Assembly (NCBI GenBank): GCA_963731585.1
Contig: CAVSWC010000010.1
Span: 1-64,000, forward strand
Direction: 5' to 3'
Length of the DNA stretch: 64,000 nt
Source of the DNA: CANKHA01 sp963731585
GTDB lineage: Bacteria; Pseudomonadota; Alphaproteobacteria; Rhizobiales; Xanthobacteraceae
Within the stretch, counting starts at the first letter, position 1. Each line of letters starts with the position of its first letter. Positions 35,877-48,400 of this stretch are shown here, in pieces. The notes beneath the pieces are model-generated. The model ran no database searches. It was not told the origin of the DNA and saw only the letters and a list, made by a program, of their open reading frames with translations. Made by a program: the position numbers and the translations under genes.

Positions 35877-35951
35877 TGGCTGGGGAACTAGGATTTGAAC
35901 CTAGATTAACGGAGTCAGAGTTCCGCTGTTCTACCGTTGAACTATTCCCCA
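35877..35951 (-). tRNA. tRNA-Gln (anticodon CTG), with an extra base in the anticodon arm
   Basis: The minus strand reads TGGGGAATAGTTCAACGGTA..., with a D-arm, an anticodon stem GCGGA/TCCGT, a T-arm (CTAGGTTCAAATCCTAG) and acceptor TTCCCCA plus G and an encoded CCA. The 7-bp acceptor stem is perfect. The loop between the anticodon stems is ACTCTGAC, 8 nt rather than 7, so one base (an A) seems extra. The anticodon is CTG. Given the indels elsewhere in this window the extra base may be an artefact. Confidence 0.9.
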
Positions 35952-36287
35952 ATCTTTTCAAAGCCTTGCAGCAGGGGGGCGGTTGTTTAACCGCGGCCTG
36001 ATACCTGCTGGAAAGGGCCCGATTACGCTGACGCGCTCCTTATCTAGCGAAGTTATTTTTGCGCTGCCAGCCTATTTGCCGAAATCAATTTGAAAGCGCA
36101 ATTGAAGTTGCCCTGCCGGGGCGACTCCTTTATCTCGGCCGAGTGCGGTGGGAGGGAACCGACCAAGAGCAGGTCGGCACGAGGGCCGCAGGGCCGTCCG
36201 GCCAGTTAGATCCCGGGCGGCCTTCGTTTTCTGCGGCGCGTCGCATCACCATTTTAGGATTCCACTCCCCAAAACCCAACGGGGCGT
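35952..36287. other. Intergenic region between tRNA-Gln and the DUF2934 gene
   Basis: 336 nt holding the tRNA promoter on its left side. An open frame on the plus strand (from 36059) runs antisense into DUF2934 and looks like a shadow. No repeats or RNA genes were recognised. Confidence 0.45.
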
Positions 36288-36587
36288 TTATTTCTGGTCG
36301 ACCGATTGATCGGTGCGTCGGTGCGGAATGGTCTGTTCTTCGCCCTGGTCGACGAGCGTTGGGGTTTCGCCGGCATTTTCTGCCGGTCCGAGCGGTTCGA
36401 CAGGCTCGCCATGGGGCCCGAATTCATCGGGCCGAGGGATCGGTTTCAGCGTGACGTCGATATTGTCTTCGATCGCCACCAACTCGCGGGCCTTTTCCCA
36501 GTGCACATCGCCACGGCCTTCCGGGCAGCCTTCTTCCTGCCACAGCTTGTAGGCGCGATCGCGCACGCGTTTTTCCCAGGCGTCCAT
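36288..36587 (-). CDS. DUF2934 protein
   Basis: 99 residues. The N-terminal WEKRVRDRAYKLWQEEGCPEGRGDVHWEKARE is the DUF2934 signature (Y-x-LW-x-EEGCPEGR-x-x-HW). A Pro/Glu-rich tail of no clear fold follows. Function is unknown. ATG 36587 (MDAWEKR) is chosen because AGGAGGA lies 7 nt upstream. A probable EcfG promoter lies at 36609-36634, only about 20 nt from the start. It converges with nothing and lies upstream of treY's 3' end region in reverse orientation order. Confidence 0.88.
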   Translation of the reverse strand: MDAWEKRVRDRAYKLWQEEGCPEGRGDVHWEKARELVAIEDNIDVTLKPIPRPDEFGPHGEPVEPLGPAENAGETPTLVDQGEEQTIPHRRTDQSVDQK

Positions 36588-36608
36588 TGACGTATCCTCC
36601 TGCACAAC

Positions 36609-36634
36609 AACCGGTAATCCCGCGGTCAGGTTCC
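36609..36634 (-). promoter_or_regulatory. EcfG-type promoter for the DUF2934 gene
   Basis: On the minus strand, GGAAC (36634-36630), 17 nt, GGTT (36612-36609). One base differs from CGTT, as at phyR and malQ. The ribosome site AGGAGGA follows directly. Confidence 0.62.
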
Positions 36635-36646
36635 AGGCGAGAAAGG

Positions 36647-39469
36647 CTAGGAATTTTCAGACGCAGGCGCCAGCGCGCGCGGCTTGCGCGCTTTTGCGGA
36701 TTCTGCGTGCAGGATCATGACCGGCAAATGACCGAATAGCTGCGATACCGAGAGCTGTGATGCTTCTGCCGGCTGGGCCGGACCCAGCAGCGGGCGAATC
36801 GCGGAAAATCCGTCGAACTTGATCGACGTCTTCGTCCAGGCTTCTGGCGAAGGCCAGAAGCGGCCGGATTCGGTGGCGCGGCTGAACAATCGCCCCGCCA
36901 CGATAACGACGGTATCGCGGCCGCCGCTGCGCGCAAAGGCGACAATTTCATCCGCTTGCGGGCCTTCCACGCGCAGGGGCCGGTAACTGCCATGAGTGAA
37001 TACGTGCTCGAATCGGTTGCGGATCGCCAGCAGCCGGCGGGTGAGTGCGAGCTTGATGCGGCCGCTTTGCCACTCCTCGGCCAGCGCCGCCCAATCCGGG
37101 TTCTCGTCTGCCTCCGCGAGCGCCGCGCTGCGGGCGGCGAAGTCGACCGGGCGGCGGTTGTCGGGATCGACCAGCGACAAATCCCAGAATTCCGTGCCCT
37201 GATAAAAATCCGGCACGCCGGGCATCATCGTCTTCAAGGTGACCTGAGCGAGACTATTGAGCGCGCCCAGCAGCGCGGCGCGGCGTGCGATGGCTTCAAA
37301 TGAATCCAGGAAGGCGGCGGAGCGTGTCCGGTCGAGAATGCGCGCCAGAAAATCCTGCAGGCCCTTTTCATAGGTTTCGTTCGGCGCGAGCCAAGCTGGT
37401 CTGTTCCTTGCCTTCTCGCGCGGCCTTCACCGCATAATTTTGCATGCGCGCGACGAAATCCTGGTCGATACCGCCAGGCCAGGCGCCAAGCAAAGCCTGG
37501 TAGAGCATGTATTCGTGCGCAGGGGAGGGGACTCTCCCCCCGATGCTGCGTCGCAACGGCATTGAGCTCGCGCCATTGCCGCGTGACATTGCTCCACTCG
37601 TCCGCCAGTTCCGAAAGCGCGAGAATGCGGGCGCGCGCATCTTCGCCGCGCTTGGTGTCGTGCGTCGCGGTGGCGGTCAGGCCGTGCGGTTGGCTTTGCG
37701 ACCGCGCCAGCATGCGACGATGAAAATCCTCCGGCGTTAGCGCACCGACGGAAGGATCGCCGCCCACCTCATTGAGCGCCAGCAGGCGGTGATAGCGGTA
37801 GAAGGCGGTGTCCTCCAGCGACTTCGCCATCATCGGCCCGGTGAATTGCTGCACCTTGAAGGCAAAGCGGCGCACGCGCGCGATGCTATGGCCTCTGCGG
37901 CCGGGCGCAACCAGGTCGAGCGTGAGGGCGTCTTGCAGGAAGTCGAAGATGTCCGCGTCCGTGCCAAACCACTCCGCGCGTGCGCGGGCGATGGTCGCTT
38001 CAATGACCGCCCGGTCGTTCGGCGAGGCACCGGAGGGCGTGATGTAGGTGCGGTAAACCGGGAAATTGGATGACGAAGGCTTCCAGCGCGGCTCGCAGCC
38101 GCTCGGGAGAATAGTCGCGCGTCGCTATAGTGACCGGCAGCGATGCGCGCCAGAAGGCGCGTCAGCACGGTGAACTCGCTCGCAAGGATGTTGCCGAGCA
38201 CACGCCGCTTGGCGCCGGCCAACACTTGTTCAAAATCTCGGATGTCGCCCGATGCCTCGCGCCAGGCGCGGTCGAGTGTATCGAGCCCGCGCCAATCAAG
38301 CAGGAAGCGGGAGATGACGTTCAGCCATTCATAACCGGTGGTGCCGGCGACGCCGGCAAAGCGCGGCAGCTGCTCGCCCTCGGCGAGAATTTTTTCGACG
38401 ACGACGTAGAAGCCGCGCGCGGCCGGCCGGCCGCGCATGGCGCACCAGGGTCTGCAGACGGCGCAGATATTGCTGCGGGTCGCGCAGGCCGTCGATATGG
38501 TCGATCCGCAGACCCTGCAACTGGTCTGCGGCGATCAGCCGGCGACAAGCCGGTGCATGGATGCAAAGGTGGCAGGGTCCTCCACCCGCAGGCCGGCGAG
38601 CGCATTGATGTCGAAGAAGCGGCGGTAGTTGATCTCATTGGACGCCAGCCGCCAAAAGGCCGGCCGGTAGTGCTGCCGCTCGAGCAGACGGTGCAGCGCC
38701 GTCACCGCGCCGGGCACGCCGGCCTTCGGCTGATAGGCCACAAGCCCACGCTCGATGATCTCGCCGCCGCCCGCGATCGCCGCAAGCTCCTGCTTGAACC
38801 GGCGGAGCCTGGTCGCGCGGCGGATTGCGCGGGCCCTTGGTGCGTGCCGCCAATTCCAGCAGCCGGCGGCCTGCCGGCTGATCGGCGGCGCCGGCCTGCG
38901 CGACCACCTTGCTGCAGAATCTCGCCATAGCGGCTCGGTCCGATCGGCAGGCGGTGCTCGAAATACCAGGCCGAAAAGCTGCCCTCGTGCGGATCGTAGC
39001 GCAGCTCGATCTCGCCGCTTTCCAGCGCCTCGCCATAAGGCCGTCCGAGGATCGGCAGCAGCACGCCGCCACGCGGCCGCTCCGGCAGCGTCTCCCATTC
39101 GATGTCGAAGGATTCGGCATGCGGCGATTGCGGTCCCCATTCCAGCACGTCGAGCCACCAGGCATTGTCGGCGTGATGCACGGCCATGTGGTTGGGGACG
39201 AAGTCGAGAATGAGGCCGATGTCCGCCTTGGCCAGCGCTTCGCTCAGGCGCAGGAAGCCGGCCTCGCCGCCGAGCTCCGGATTGAACGCGTTGTGGTCGA
39301 TGATGTCGTAGCCATGCGTGCTGCCGGAGCGCGCCTTCAGGAATGGCGAGGCATAGAGATGCGTGATGCCAAGCGCCTTGAGATAAGGCACGATCGCCGC
39401 GGCCTGATCGAAGCCGAAGTCCGGCGTGAGCTGCAGGCGATAGGTCGCGATCGGGACGACCGGCGGCAT
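36647..39469 (-). CDS. treY: Maltooligosyltrehalose synthase TreY (frameshifted)
   Basis: GH13 enzyme of about 940 codons that converts the reducing end of an alpha-1,4-glucan to a trehalosyl group. N-terminal VVPIATYRLQLTPDFGFDQAA, then YLKALGITHLYASPFLKARSGSTHGYD, IGLILDFVPNHMAVH and, at the C-terminus, MPGVPDFYQGTEFWDLSLVDPDNRRPVD: all TreY hallmarks. Several frame breaks occur between about 37240 and 38900. ATG 39469 overlaps the treZ stop (ATGA) and follows GGAGAAG. It is the last gene of the six-gene glgE operon. Confidence 0.93.
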
Positions 39470-41242
39470 CAGGCTTCTCCGACGCCCCAGTACACCGACC
39501 ATGGCGGCAACCTTTCCGGGACTGCGCCGCCCCAGATCGATCGGCCGAGGGAAAGTTCTTGCGGCTGTGCTGCCTCTGCCGCAGACAGATTGGCAAGCAG
39601 GTTCAAGGCCGCTGCCATCGCCCAGCCGCCATGCGCGGTCAGCACATCCTGCTCCCATCGCGCCCACGCGAAAGCCGATTGCCCGCAGCCGCGGCACGAT
39701 TTCCTTTGTTCGCGTGGCCAGCAGGCTGCGCGCGTGCGCCACGCCATTCGCGGCCGCGCGGCGTCTCGCGCGCGTCCCAGTCGAGCACGGCGGAGCGGAA
39801 GGTTTCTTCAGCCAGCGGATCGGGAATGTCGTCACCGAATTCGGCATAGGCTGCCTTGAACTCCTCGCGCCGGCCTTTGCGCACGGCTTCGGCAAGCTCG
39901 CCGTGGAAATCGCAGAAGAACGGAAACGGTTTCGTCGATCCCCATTCCTCGCCCATGAACAGGAGCGGCGGCATCGGCGCGAGCAGCGTGATCGCGCATG
40001 CGCGGCGCGCAGCGCCGCTTCGTCCGCCTGCGTCGTCAGCCGGTCGCCGCAGCGCGCGGTTGCCGATCTGGTCGTGGTTCTGCAGGAAGTTGACGAAGGC
40101 GGCGGCGGCAACGTCCCGGAAGGCTCGCCGCGCTTCCGGCCGTCGCGATGCGGCGACGCCTCGCCCTGATAGGCGAAGCCCGACGATAGGACGCGCGCAA
40201 TATCGGCGCGCGGGTCATCGCGATAGTCGCGGTAGTAGCCGTTCTCTTCGCCGGTCAGCAGCACGTGCCAGGCGTGGTGATAGTCGTCGTTCCATTGCGC
40301 GCGGTATTTGCCGCCGGCGTCGAGCACTGCGAGGATCGAGCAGGCTGGCGCGATTGTCGTCGTTCTCCAGCACGAGATGGATGTGCCGGCCGGTTTCCGC
40401 GGCCAAATCGCCGACCGCGCGGCTCAGCTCATCCAGCACATGCGGCTCGCCCGGTTCGACGATGGCGTGCACGGCGTCGAGCCGCAGCCCGTCGAAGCGG
40501 TAGTGCTTCAGCCAGTGCAGCGCATTCTCGATGGCGAAGGCGCGCACCTCCGGCACGCGATAGTCGATCGCCGAGCCCCAGGGCGTCTGGCCTTCGGTAA
40601 AGAAGCCGGGCGCGTAGCGGCCGAGATAATTTCCTTCCGGTCCGAAGTGATTGTAGACGACGTCGAGAAACACCATCAGCCCGCGCAGATGCGCGGCGTC
40701 GATCAGCGCCTTCAGATCCTCCGGCCGGCCATAGGCGCTGTCGGGCGCATAGAGCAGCACGCCGTCGTAGCCCCAGTTCCAGCGGCCCGGCGAAATCGGC
40801 GAGCGGCATCAGCTCGATCGCGGTGATGCCGGTTTCGACGACATGATCGAGCCTTTCGATGATCGCGCGGAAATTTCCGCCGGCGGTGAAGGTGCCGACA
40901 TGCAATTCGAGGAAGGCAGCGGCTTCCCAGGGCCGGCCGCGCCAGTCGCTCGCCCGCCAGGCAAATTGATCATGGTCGATGACCTCGCTCGGTCCTGACA
41001 CATCCTCCGGCTGGAAATGCGAGGCGGGGTCGGGCACCTCGATCTCGCCATCGATGCGGAACTTGTAGCGCGTGCCGGCGCCCGCGCCGGCGATCTGCTC
41101 TCATACCAGCCGTCGCCGCGCGCCTGCATGCGGATGCGCGCCGCTCGAGCACCAGCTCGACGCGCTTGGCGGCTGGCGCCCAGAGGCGGAACGTCACGCC
41201 GTCGGCATGCAGCGTGGCCCGAAGATGCGTTGTCGCATTCAT
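39469..41242 (-). CDS. treZ: Maltooligosyltrehalose trehalohydrolase TreZ (frameshifted)
   Basis: GH13 enzyme of about 590 codons that releases trehalose from maltooligosyltrehalose. Readable across frames: MNATTHLRATLHADGVTFRLW, AAAFLELHVGTFTAGGNFRAI, IELMPLADFAG, VFLDVVYNHFGPEGNYL, YRFDGLRLDAVHAI (nucleophile Asp), PPLLFMGEEWG. Several frame changes occur but start and stop overlaps with glgX and treY are preserved, which argues for indel errors. It works with TreY immediately downstream. Confidence 0.93.
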
Positions 41243-43315
41243 TTCGCGCCCGAAAAGACAAGGACGGAACGCGCCGGGGCTTGCGATTTCGGCGCCTGCC
41301 GGCAGGTTTTGTCCAAGTGTCGCGCTCCGGCGCTGTGTTGAGGACCGCGGTCCAGGTGCTGTACTCGCGGCATAGTCGGCAGCGTGAATTCGATCGCTTC
41401 CGGCGCGGCATTGAGCACGATGAAGAGCGGGGGCTGCCGGGCGTCGAGCGGCCCCAGCACGTAGGAGAGGAAGCGCCCTTCCGGAAAATTCCAGTCCTGC
41501 TCGGTCATCTCGGTCGCCTGCGGCGTCAGCCAGAGGACGCCGAAGGAGCCGTCGGCGCGGCGGCCTTCCACCCAATGGCGCGGGCGCAGCTGCGGAAAGC
41601 GGCGGCGCAGTCGGTGAGCTGCGCGACCAAGCCCGGTCATGTCGTCGCCGTCGCGGCCGAGCGCCGGACCAGTCGACCCAGCCGATCTCGTTGTCCTGGC
41701 AATAGGCGTTGTTGTTGCCGCTCTGGCTGTTGCCGACCTCGTCGCCGGCGAGCAGCAGCGGAACGCCCTGCGCCAGCATCAGCGACGCCAGCTGATTGCG
41801 CCGCAGCTGCCGGCGCAGCTGCAGAATCTCCGGATCGTCGGTCGGTCCCTCGACGCCGCAATTGGTGCTGTCGTTGTCGTCGGAGCCGTCGCGGTTGTCT
41901 TCGCCGTTGGCCTCGTTGTGCTTGCTGCTCGTAGCTGACGAGATCGGCGAGCGTGAAGCCGTCATGCACGGTGACGTGGTTGATGCTCGCGCGCGGGCTG
42001 CGGCCGTCGTGGTTGAACAGGTCGGCCGAGCCGGTCATGCGGCGGCGACCTCGCCGAGCAGGTTGCCCTCGCCGCGCAGTAGCGCCGCAGCGTGCGGCGG
42101 TATTGATCGTTCCATTCCGACCAGCCGGGCGGAAAGCCGCCGACCTGATAGCCGCCGAGGCCGATGTCCCACGGCTCGGCGATCAGCTTGACGCTCGCCA
42201 GCACCGGGTCCTGCCGGATGGCGGCGAAGAAGGCCGCGCCGCGGTCAAAGCCGTTCGGTCCGCGGCCGAGCGTGGAGGCAAGATCGAAGCGGAAGCCGTC
42301 GACGTGACACACCTCGACCCAGTAGCGCAGCGAATCCATCACCATCTGCAGCACGCGCGGATGCGTGAGGTTGAGCGCGTTGCCGCAGCCGGTGAAGTCG
42401 TCGTAGTAGCGCGGCTCGTCCGGCCGCAGCCAGTAGTAGGACGTGTTGTCGATGCCGCGGAAGCTCAGCGTCGGGCCGAGATGATTGCCTTCGGCGGTGT
42501 GGTTGTAGACCACGTCGAGGATGACCTCGATGCCGGCGTCGTGCAGGCGCGACACCGTCGAGCGGAAGGCATCGAGCGCCGTTGTCGGCGGCGTAGCGCG
42601 GCTCCGGCGCGAAGAAGCCGAGCGTGTTGTAGCCCCAGTAGTTGCTCAGGCCGCGCTCGACCAGATGCCGGTCGTCGACAAAGGCATGGATCGGCAGCAG
42701 CTCGAGCGTGGTCACGCCGAGCCGGTGCAGATGCTCGATGATCGCCGGCGCGGCCAGCCCGCGAAAGGTGCCGCGCCAGGCGCGCGGCACGTCCTCGCGC
42801 AGCTGCGTCAGTCCCTTGACGTGCGCCTCGTAGATGATGGTGTCTTCCCACGGGACGAGCGGCCGCCGCTCTTCGCCCCAGGTGAAGGCCTCGTCGATCA
42901 CCACCGCCTTCGGCATGCCGCGCGCATTGTCGCGCCGGTCGAACGACAGGTCGTCGCGCTGCGTTGCCGGCGCGATAGCCGAAATGCGCATCGCTCCAGA
43001 CCAGGCGTCCTGCCAGCCGCTTGGCGTAGGGATCGACCAGCAGCTTGTGGGGGTTGAAGCGGAAGCCCGCTCCGGCTCGTAGGGCCCATGCACGCGATAG
43101 CCGTAGAGCTGGCCCGGCGCGACGTCGGTCAGATAGCCGTGCCAGACGTCCTCGGTGCGCTCCGGCAGCGCGATGCGCTCCAGCTCGCGCCGGCCCTGGC
43201 TGTCGAACAGGCAGAGCTCGACCTTTGTCGCGTTGGCGGAGAACAGCGCGAAATTGGTGCCGCGTCCGTCCCAGGTCGCGCCGAGCGGATGCGGCGCGCC
43301 GGCCGAAAGCCGCAT
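41239..43315 (-). CDS. glgX: Glycogen debranching enzyme GlgX (frameshifted)
   Basis: GH13 isoamylase-type debranching enzyme of about 690 codons. It starts MRLSAGAPHPLGATWDGRGT followed by NFALFSANATKVELCLFD. Then IIYEAHVKGLTQL, VTTLELLPIHAFVDDRHL, NYWGYNTLGFFAPEPRYA, VILDVVYNHTAEGNHLGPTL, VCHVDGFRFDLASTLGR (nucleophile Asp) and LIAEPWDIGLGGYQVG. Frame breaks cluster at about 43000, 42560, 42050 and 41650. It removes side branches to give linear chains for TreY and GlgE. Stop at 41239 overlaps treZ; it starts 1 nt after the glgB stop. Confidence 0.93.
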
Positions 43316-43316
43316 G

Positions 43317-45477
43317 CTACTGCTCCGGAACGAGAAAAATTGCAGCAAGCGGCGGAATGACAAGACTGACCTCGGGGATGGGGCCTTCGTCCAACGTCCT
43401 CACCGCGCCGCCGTTCCCCACATTGCTGCCGCCATAGATCGCCGCGTCGGTGTTGAGCACTTCCCGCCAGCGCCGGCGAACGGCACCCGGATGCGATAGT
43501 CGCGATAGACCTCGCGGCGTGAAGTTGACCACGACCAGGCAGCGGTCCTGCGTGTCGCGTCCCTTGCGCAGCCAGGCGAAGACGCTGCGGTCGGCGTCGT
43601 GCATGACCAGCCATTCGAAGCCCGTCATGATCGCAATCGAGCTCGTGCAGCGCCGGCAGCGTCGCGATAGAGCTTGTTGAGATCGCGAATGAGCGCTTGC
43701 ACGCCGGCGTGCTCGGGCTGTTCCAGCAGATGCCAGTCGAGCGAATGGTCGTGGCTCCATTCGCTCTCCTGGCCGAACTCGCTGCCCATGAACATCAGCT
43801 TCTTGCCGGGATGCCCGAACATGAAGCCGTAATAGGCGCGCAGATTGGCGAAGCGCTGCCACTCGTCGCCCGGCATGCGGCCGAGGATCGAGCGCTTGCC
43901 GTGCACGACCTCGTCATGCGACAGCGGCAGGATGAAGTTTTCCGAGAAGGCGTAGTGCAGACCGAACAGGATCTGGCCGTGATGATGCCTGCGGTAGATC
44001 GGATCCTTGCTGATGTATTCCAGCGTGTCGTGCATCCACCCCATGTTCCACTTGTAGCCGAAGCCGAGCCCGCCCCAGTCGACCGGCCGCGACACCATCG
44101 GCCAGGCGGTGGATTCCTCCGCCGCGGTGGTCGCATTCGGAAAACGCGGGAAAACTTCCGTGTTGAAGCGGCGCAGGAAAGCGATGGCGTCGAGATTTTC
44201 GCGGCCGCCATGCTGGTTCGGAATCCAGCCGCCCTCCGGCCGGCTGTAGTCGAGATAGAGCATCGAGGCGACCGCATCGACGCGCAGCCCGTCGATCCGA
44301 TAGCGGTCGAGCCAGAACAGGCCGCTGGCGAGCAGGAAATTCGCGACTTCGGTGCGCCCGTAATTGTAGATCAGCGTGTCCCAGTCGAGATGCCGTCCCT
44401 GCTGCGGATTGGCGTGCTCGTAGAGCGCGGTGCCGTCGAATTGCGCCGAGCCCGTGCGGATCGTCGGGGAAATGCCCGGCACCCAGTCGAGGAGCACGGC
44501 AAGGCCGGCGCGATGGCAGGCATCGACCAGCGCCGCGAAATCCGCCGGCGTGCCGAAGCGGCTGGTCGGCGCGAACAGGCCGGTCGGCTGATAGCCCCAG
44601 GAGCCGTCGAAGGGATGCTCGGTGATCGGCAGGAATTCGACATGGGTGAAGCCGAGGTCGCGCACGTAGGCCGGCAGCTCCTCGGCCAGCTCGCGATAGG
44701 TGAGCCAGCGGTTGCCGTCCGCCGGCCGCCGGCGCCACGAGCCGAGATGCACCTCGTAGATCGAGATCGGCGCGCTCAGCGCGTTGACGCCTGCCGGCGC
44801 GGGCGCAGGGCGCGGCAGCCGCATCGAGATCGACGACGATCGACGCGGTCTGCGGCCGCACCTCGGCGGCAAAGGCAACCGGATCGGACTTCAGCGGCAG
44901 CATCTGGCCGTCCGCCCCGACGATCTCGTATTTGTAGTGGTCGCCGGCCTTGGCGCCCGGGACGAAGATTTCCCAGAAGCCGTTGCCGCGCACGCGCATC
45001 GCATGCCGCCGGCCGTCCCAGAAATTGAAATCGCCGACCACGCTGACGCGCTTGGCATCGGGGGCGAACACCGCGAAGGCCACGCCGGCGACGCCCTCGA
45101 GCGTCATCGGATGCGCGCCGAGCTTCTCGTAGAGCTGCAGGTGCGTGCCTTCGCCGAGCAGATAGAGATCGAAATCGGACAGGATCGGCGGAAAGCGATA
45201 GGGATCTTCCATCTCGACCACGTCGTCGCCGAAGCGCGCGCGCAGCGATAGCGCTGCGAGCCGTTGGCCAGGCGCCCGGCAAACAGGCCGGCGTCGTGGA
45301 TGCGATGCAGCTCGCTTTCATGGCCCTGCTCGTCGACTGACCGTCACCTCCTCGGCATCCGGCAGAAAGACGCGCACGACCGCGACGTCGTTCTCCGACA
45401 TGCAGGCCGAGATAGTGGAACGGATCGGAATGCCGACCCTCGATGATGGCATAGGCTTCGCGCGGGAGTTCGCTCAT
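43317..45477 (-). CDS. glgB: 1,4-alpha-glucan branching enzyme GlgB (frameshifted)
   Basis: GH13 branching enzyme of about 720 codons. N-terminus MSELPREAYAIIEGRHSDPF. Then GVAFAVFAPDAKRVSVVGDF with NFWDGRRHAMR, ISIYEVHLGSWRR, FTHVEFLPITEHPFDGSWGYQ, YRIDGLRVDAVASMLYLDYS (nucleophile Asp), NATTAAEESTAWP (acid Glu) and ILPLSHDEVVHGKRSILGRM. Breaks occur near 45350, 44850 and 43650. It makes alpha-1,6 branches in glycogen or in the glucan built by GlgE. ATG 45477 overlaps the treS stop. Confidence 0.94.
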
Positions 45478-48400
45478 GACGCAGTCCCTTCCGTAGCGCG
45501 ACAGGATGCGCCAGGTGCCCGCGAGCGGCACGTGCAGCCAGTCCGGCCGATGCGCCAGCTCGTATTCGATTTCGTAGAACGCTTTCTCCAGCAGGAAGAA
45601 ATCGAGCAGCCGGTCGGCCTGCGTCCGCTCGGCGCGGCCAGAGCCGCGCATCGGTCATGCGGTCGCGATAAGCCGCGAGCACGGCTTCCGCCGCACGCTC
45701 GCGCCAGTCGTCGAGCGCGCGGGCGAGCTTGCCGTGCTCGTCCGGCGCCGTTTCGCAGCGCGCGGTCCAGCGCCGCGGTGGCCGAATAGTCGATCGAGCG
45801 GATCAGGCCGGCGACGTCGCGCGCCGCCGGCGCCTTGCGCCGCCGCTCCTCCAGGCTGCGGCGCGGCTCGCCCTCGAAGTCGATGATGAAGACGTCGTCC
45901 TTGACGATCAGCATCTGGCCGAGATGGAAGTCGCCGTGATGGCGGATCTTCACCGCCTCGATGCTGGCCGGCAGCAGTCGCGTTCAGCCGCGCTGGCAGA
46001 CGGTCGGCGGTGAGCCAGCAAGCGTGTCGATCAGCGCGCGGTCGGCCTCCGAGAAATCTCGGCGTGCGGCGGGGCAAGTTCGTCGAACATGCGGTCGGCG
46101 CGCTCCAGCAGCTCGATCGGTCCACGTCTGCAGATCGTCTTCGGGGTGATCGGCTCCGGCGCGAAATCGGCAATGTCGTCGCGGCTGGCGAGCGCGAGCT
46201 GCAGTTCGGCGACGCGCCGGCCGACCTGCCCGCATCCGCCGCAGATAGGCGCGCCTGCTCCTCGCTTTCGCCCGACGGCTCGGCAGTGAGCAGGCGCTGC
46301 TCCTCGACGAAGCGGTCGAGATAGGCGTTGGTCGACCGTCCAGGCATCGCCCTGGTTTTCGACGAAGCGATGAACCACGGCGACCGCGCTGCGCTCGCCG
46401 TCCTCGACCAGTTCGACGGTGCCGAGCAGCGCCGGCGTATTGGCGAACGCGGCCTGTTTCGGTCAGGAAGCGCCCGATCTCGATCTCCGGGATTGATGCC
46501 GGCTCGCGGCGGCGGAAGAGCTTGACGACGTAGTCGTTGCCGACCAGCACCGTGGTGTTCGACTGCTCGGTATCGACGGCGCGAACGTTCTCCGGCGTCG
46601 CCGGTCCAAGCGCGGGAAATTCGCCGATCGGCCGGAATTCGAGCCGGCAGCATCGCCGGCTTCGATCGTTTCGGCAGCCCGCACCTTGTCCAGCACGACG
46701 CGAGATGAATCCGCGTCGGCGGTGACATCGAGCATCGCGCCCTCGCGCGGCCCGCGGCGCACGGCGGCGAGCGCGTTCGGGTTTCGTCTGCGCGCGGTCG
46801 AGGCGCTGTCCACTTGATCGTCAGCGGCAGCAGATAGTGCGCCGTTTCGCGCGCACCCGTGGCCTCGACCAGCGCCAGCGCGATGCCGGGATCGCCGGGC
46901 TTCGAGCGGAATGGCACGCCGCAATCCGTGTCGGTGATCGACCGGCTGCCGCGCTCGGCGAACCAGCGCGCGCCGCCAGGAAGGCCGGCAGCACGTCGCG
47001 TTCGAGGATCTGCCTGGCGCGGCCCTGCAACAGCGAAGTCCCAACCGTCGGTGACGACCAGCGTCTCGAACTCCGGCGCGGTCGCTCGGGCATATCCGTC
47101 CGCTTCGTCGCGCTTCACACGAGCTGGAACCAGAAGAAGCCGTAGGGCGCGAGCGTGACGACATAAGGCCGGTCGCCGATCGGCGGGAAATCCGTGCGCC
47201 CGAGCATTTCGCAGCGGGACGCGCCCGCGCCACGGCGACAGGTCGATCTCGGCCGCCTGCGCCGAGCGCGACAGGTTGGCGACGCAGAGCAGCGACTTCG
47301 TCCTGGTACTGCCGCACATAGACCAGCACCGAGCGGTTGGCCGGCCGGATGAAGGTGAGCGAGCCGCGGCCGAACACGCTTGCTCGACTTGCGCACGGAG
47401 ATCAGCCGCTTGGTCCAGCTCAGCAGCGAGGCCAGGCTGCGCGACTGCGCCTCGACGTTGACCGCCTCGTAGCCGTAGACCGGGTCCATGATCATCGGCA
47501 GGTAGAGCCGCGCCGGGATCGCAGCGCGAGAATCCGCCGTTGCGGTCCGGCGTCCACTGCATCGGCGTGCGCACGCCGTTGCGGTCGCCGAGATAGATGT
47601 TGTCGCCCATGCCGATCTCGTCGCCGTAATAGATGATCGGCGTGCCGGGCAACGACATCAGCAGCGAGTTCATCAGCTCGATCTTGCGGCGGTCGTTGTC
47701 CATCAGCGGCGCGAGCCGCCGGCGGATGCCGAGATTGATGCGCGCGCGCGGATCGGTGGCGTAGGTCGACCACAGATAGTCGCGCTCGACGTCGGTGACC
47801 ATTTCGAGCGTCAGCTCGTCGTGATTGCGCAGGAACAGCGCCCACTGGCAGTTTGCCGGAATGTCCGGCGTCTGCCGCAGGATGTCGGCGATCGGAAAGC
47901 GGTCTTCCTGCGCGATCGCCATGTAGATGCGCGGCATCAGCGGGAAGTGATAGGCCATGTGGCATTCGTCGCCGTCGCCGAAATAGGCGCTGACGTCCTC
48001 CGGCCACTGATTGGCTTCGGCCAGCAGCACCTTGCCGGGCGCATAGGCGTCGAGCTCCGCGCGGATCTGCTTGATGATGGCGTGGGTCTCGGGAAGGTTT
48101 TCGTTGTTGGTGCCGTCGCGCTCGCACAGATAGGGAATGGCGTCGAGCCGGAATCCGTCGACGCCGATGTCGAGCCAGCGCCGCATCACCTGGACGATGG
48201 CACGCAAGACGCGCGGATTGTCGAAGTTCAGGTCCGGCTGGTGCGAGAAGAAGCGGTGCCAGTAGTAGGCTTCGGCGGCTGGATCCCAGGCCCAGTTCGA
48301 TTTCTCGGTGTCGTTGAAGATGATGCGCGTGCCGGCGATAGCGCTGGTCGGTGTCGCTCCAGACGTACCAGTTGCGCGCGTCGGAGGTGCGGCCGGCTGC

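Noticed and set aside
36059..36454. 131-codon plus-strand frame before and across DUF2934
   Set aside because: Its 3' half is antisense to the DUF2934 gene, and the 5' half has no ribosome site or motif.
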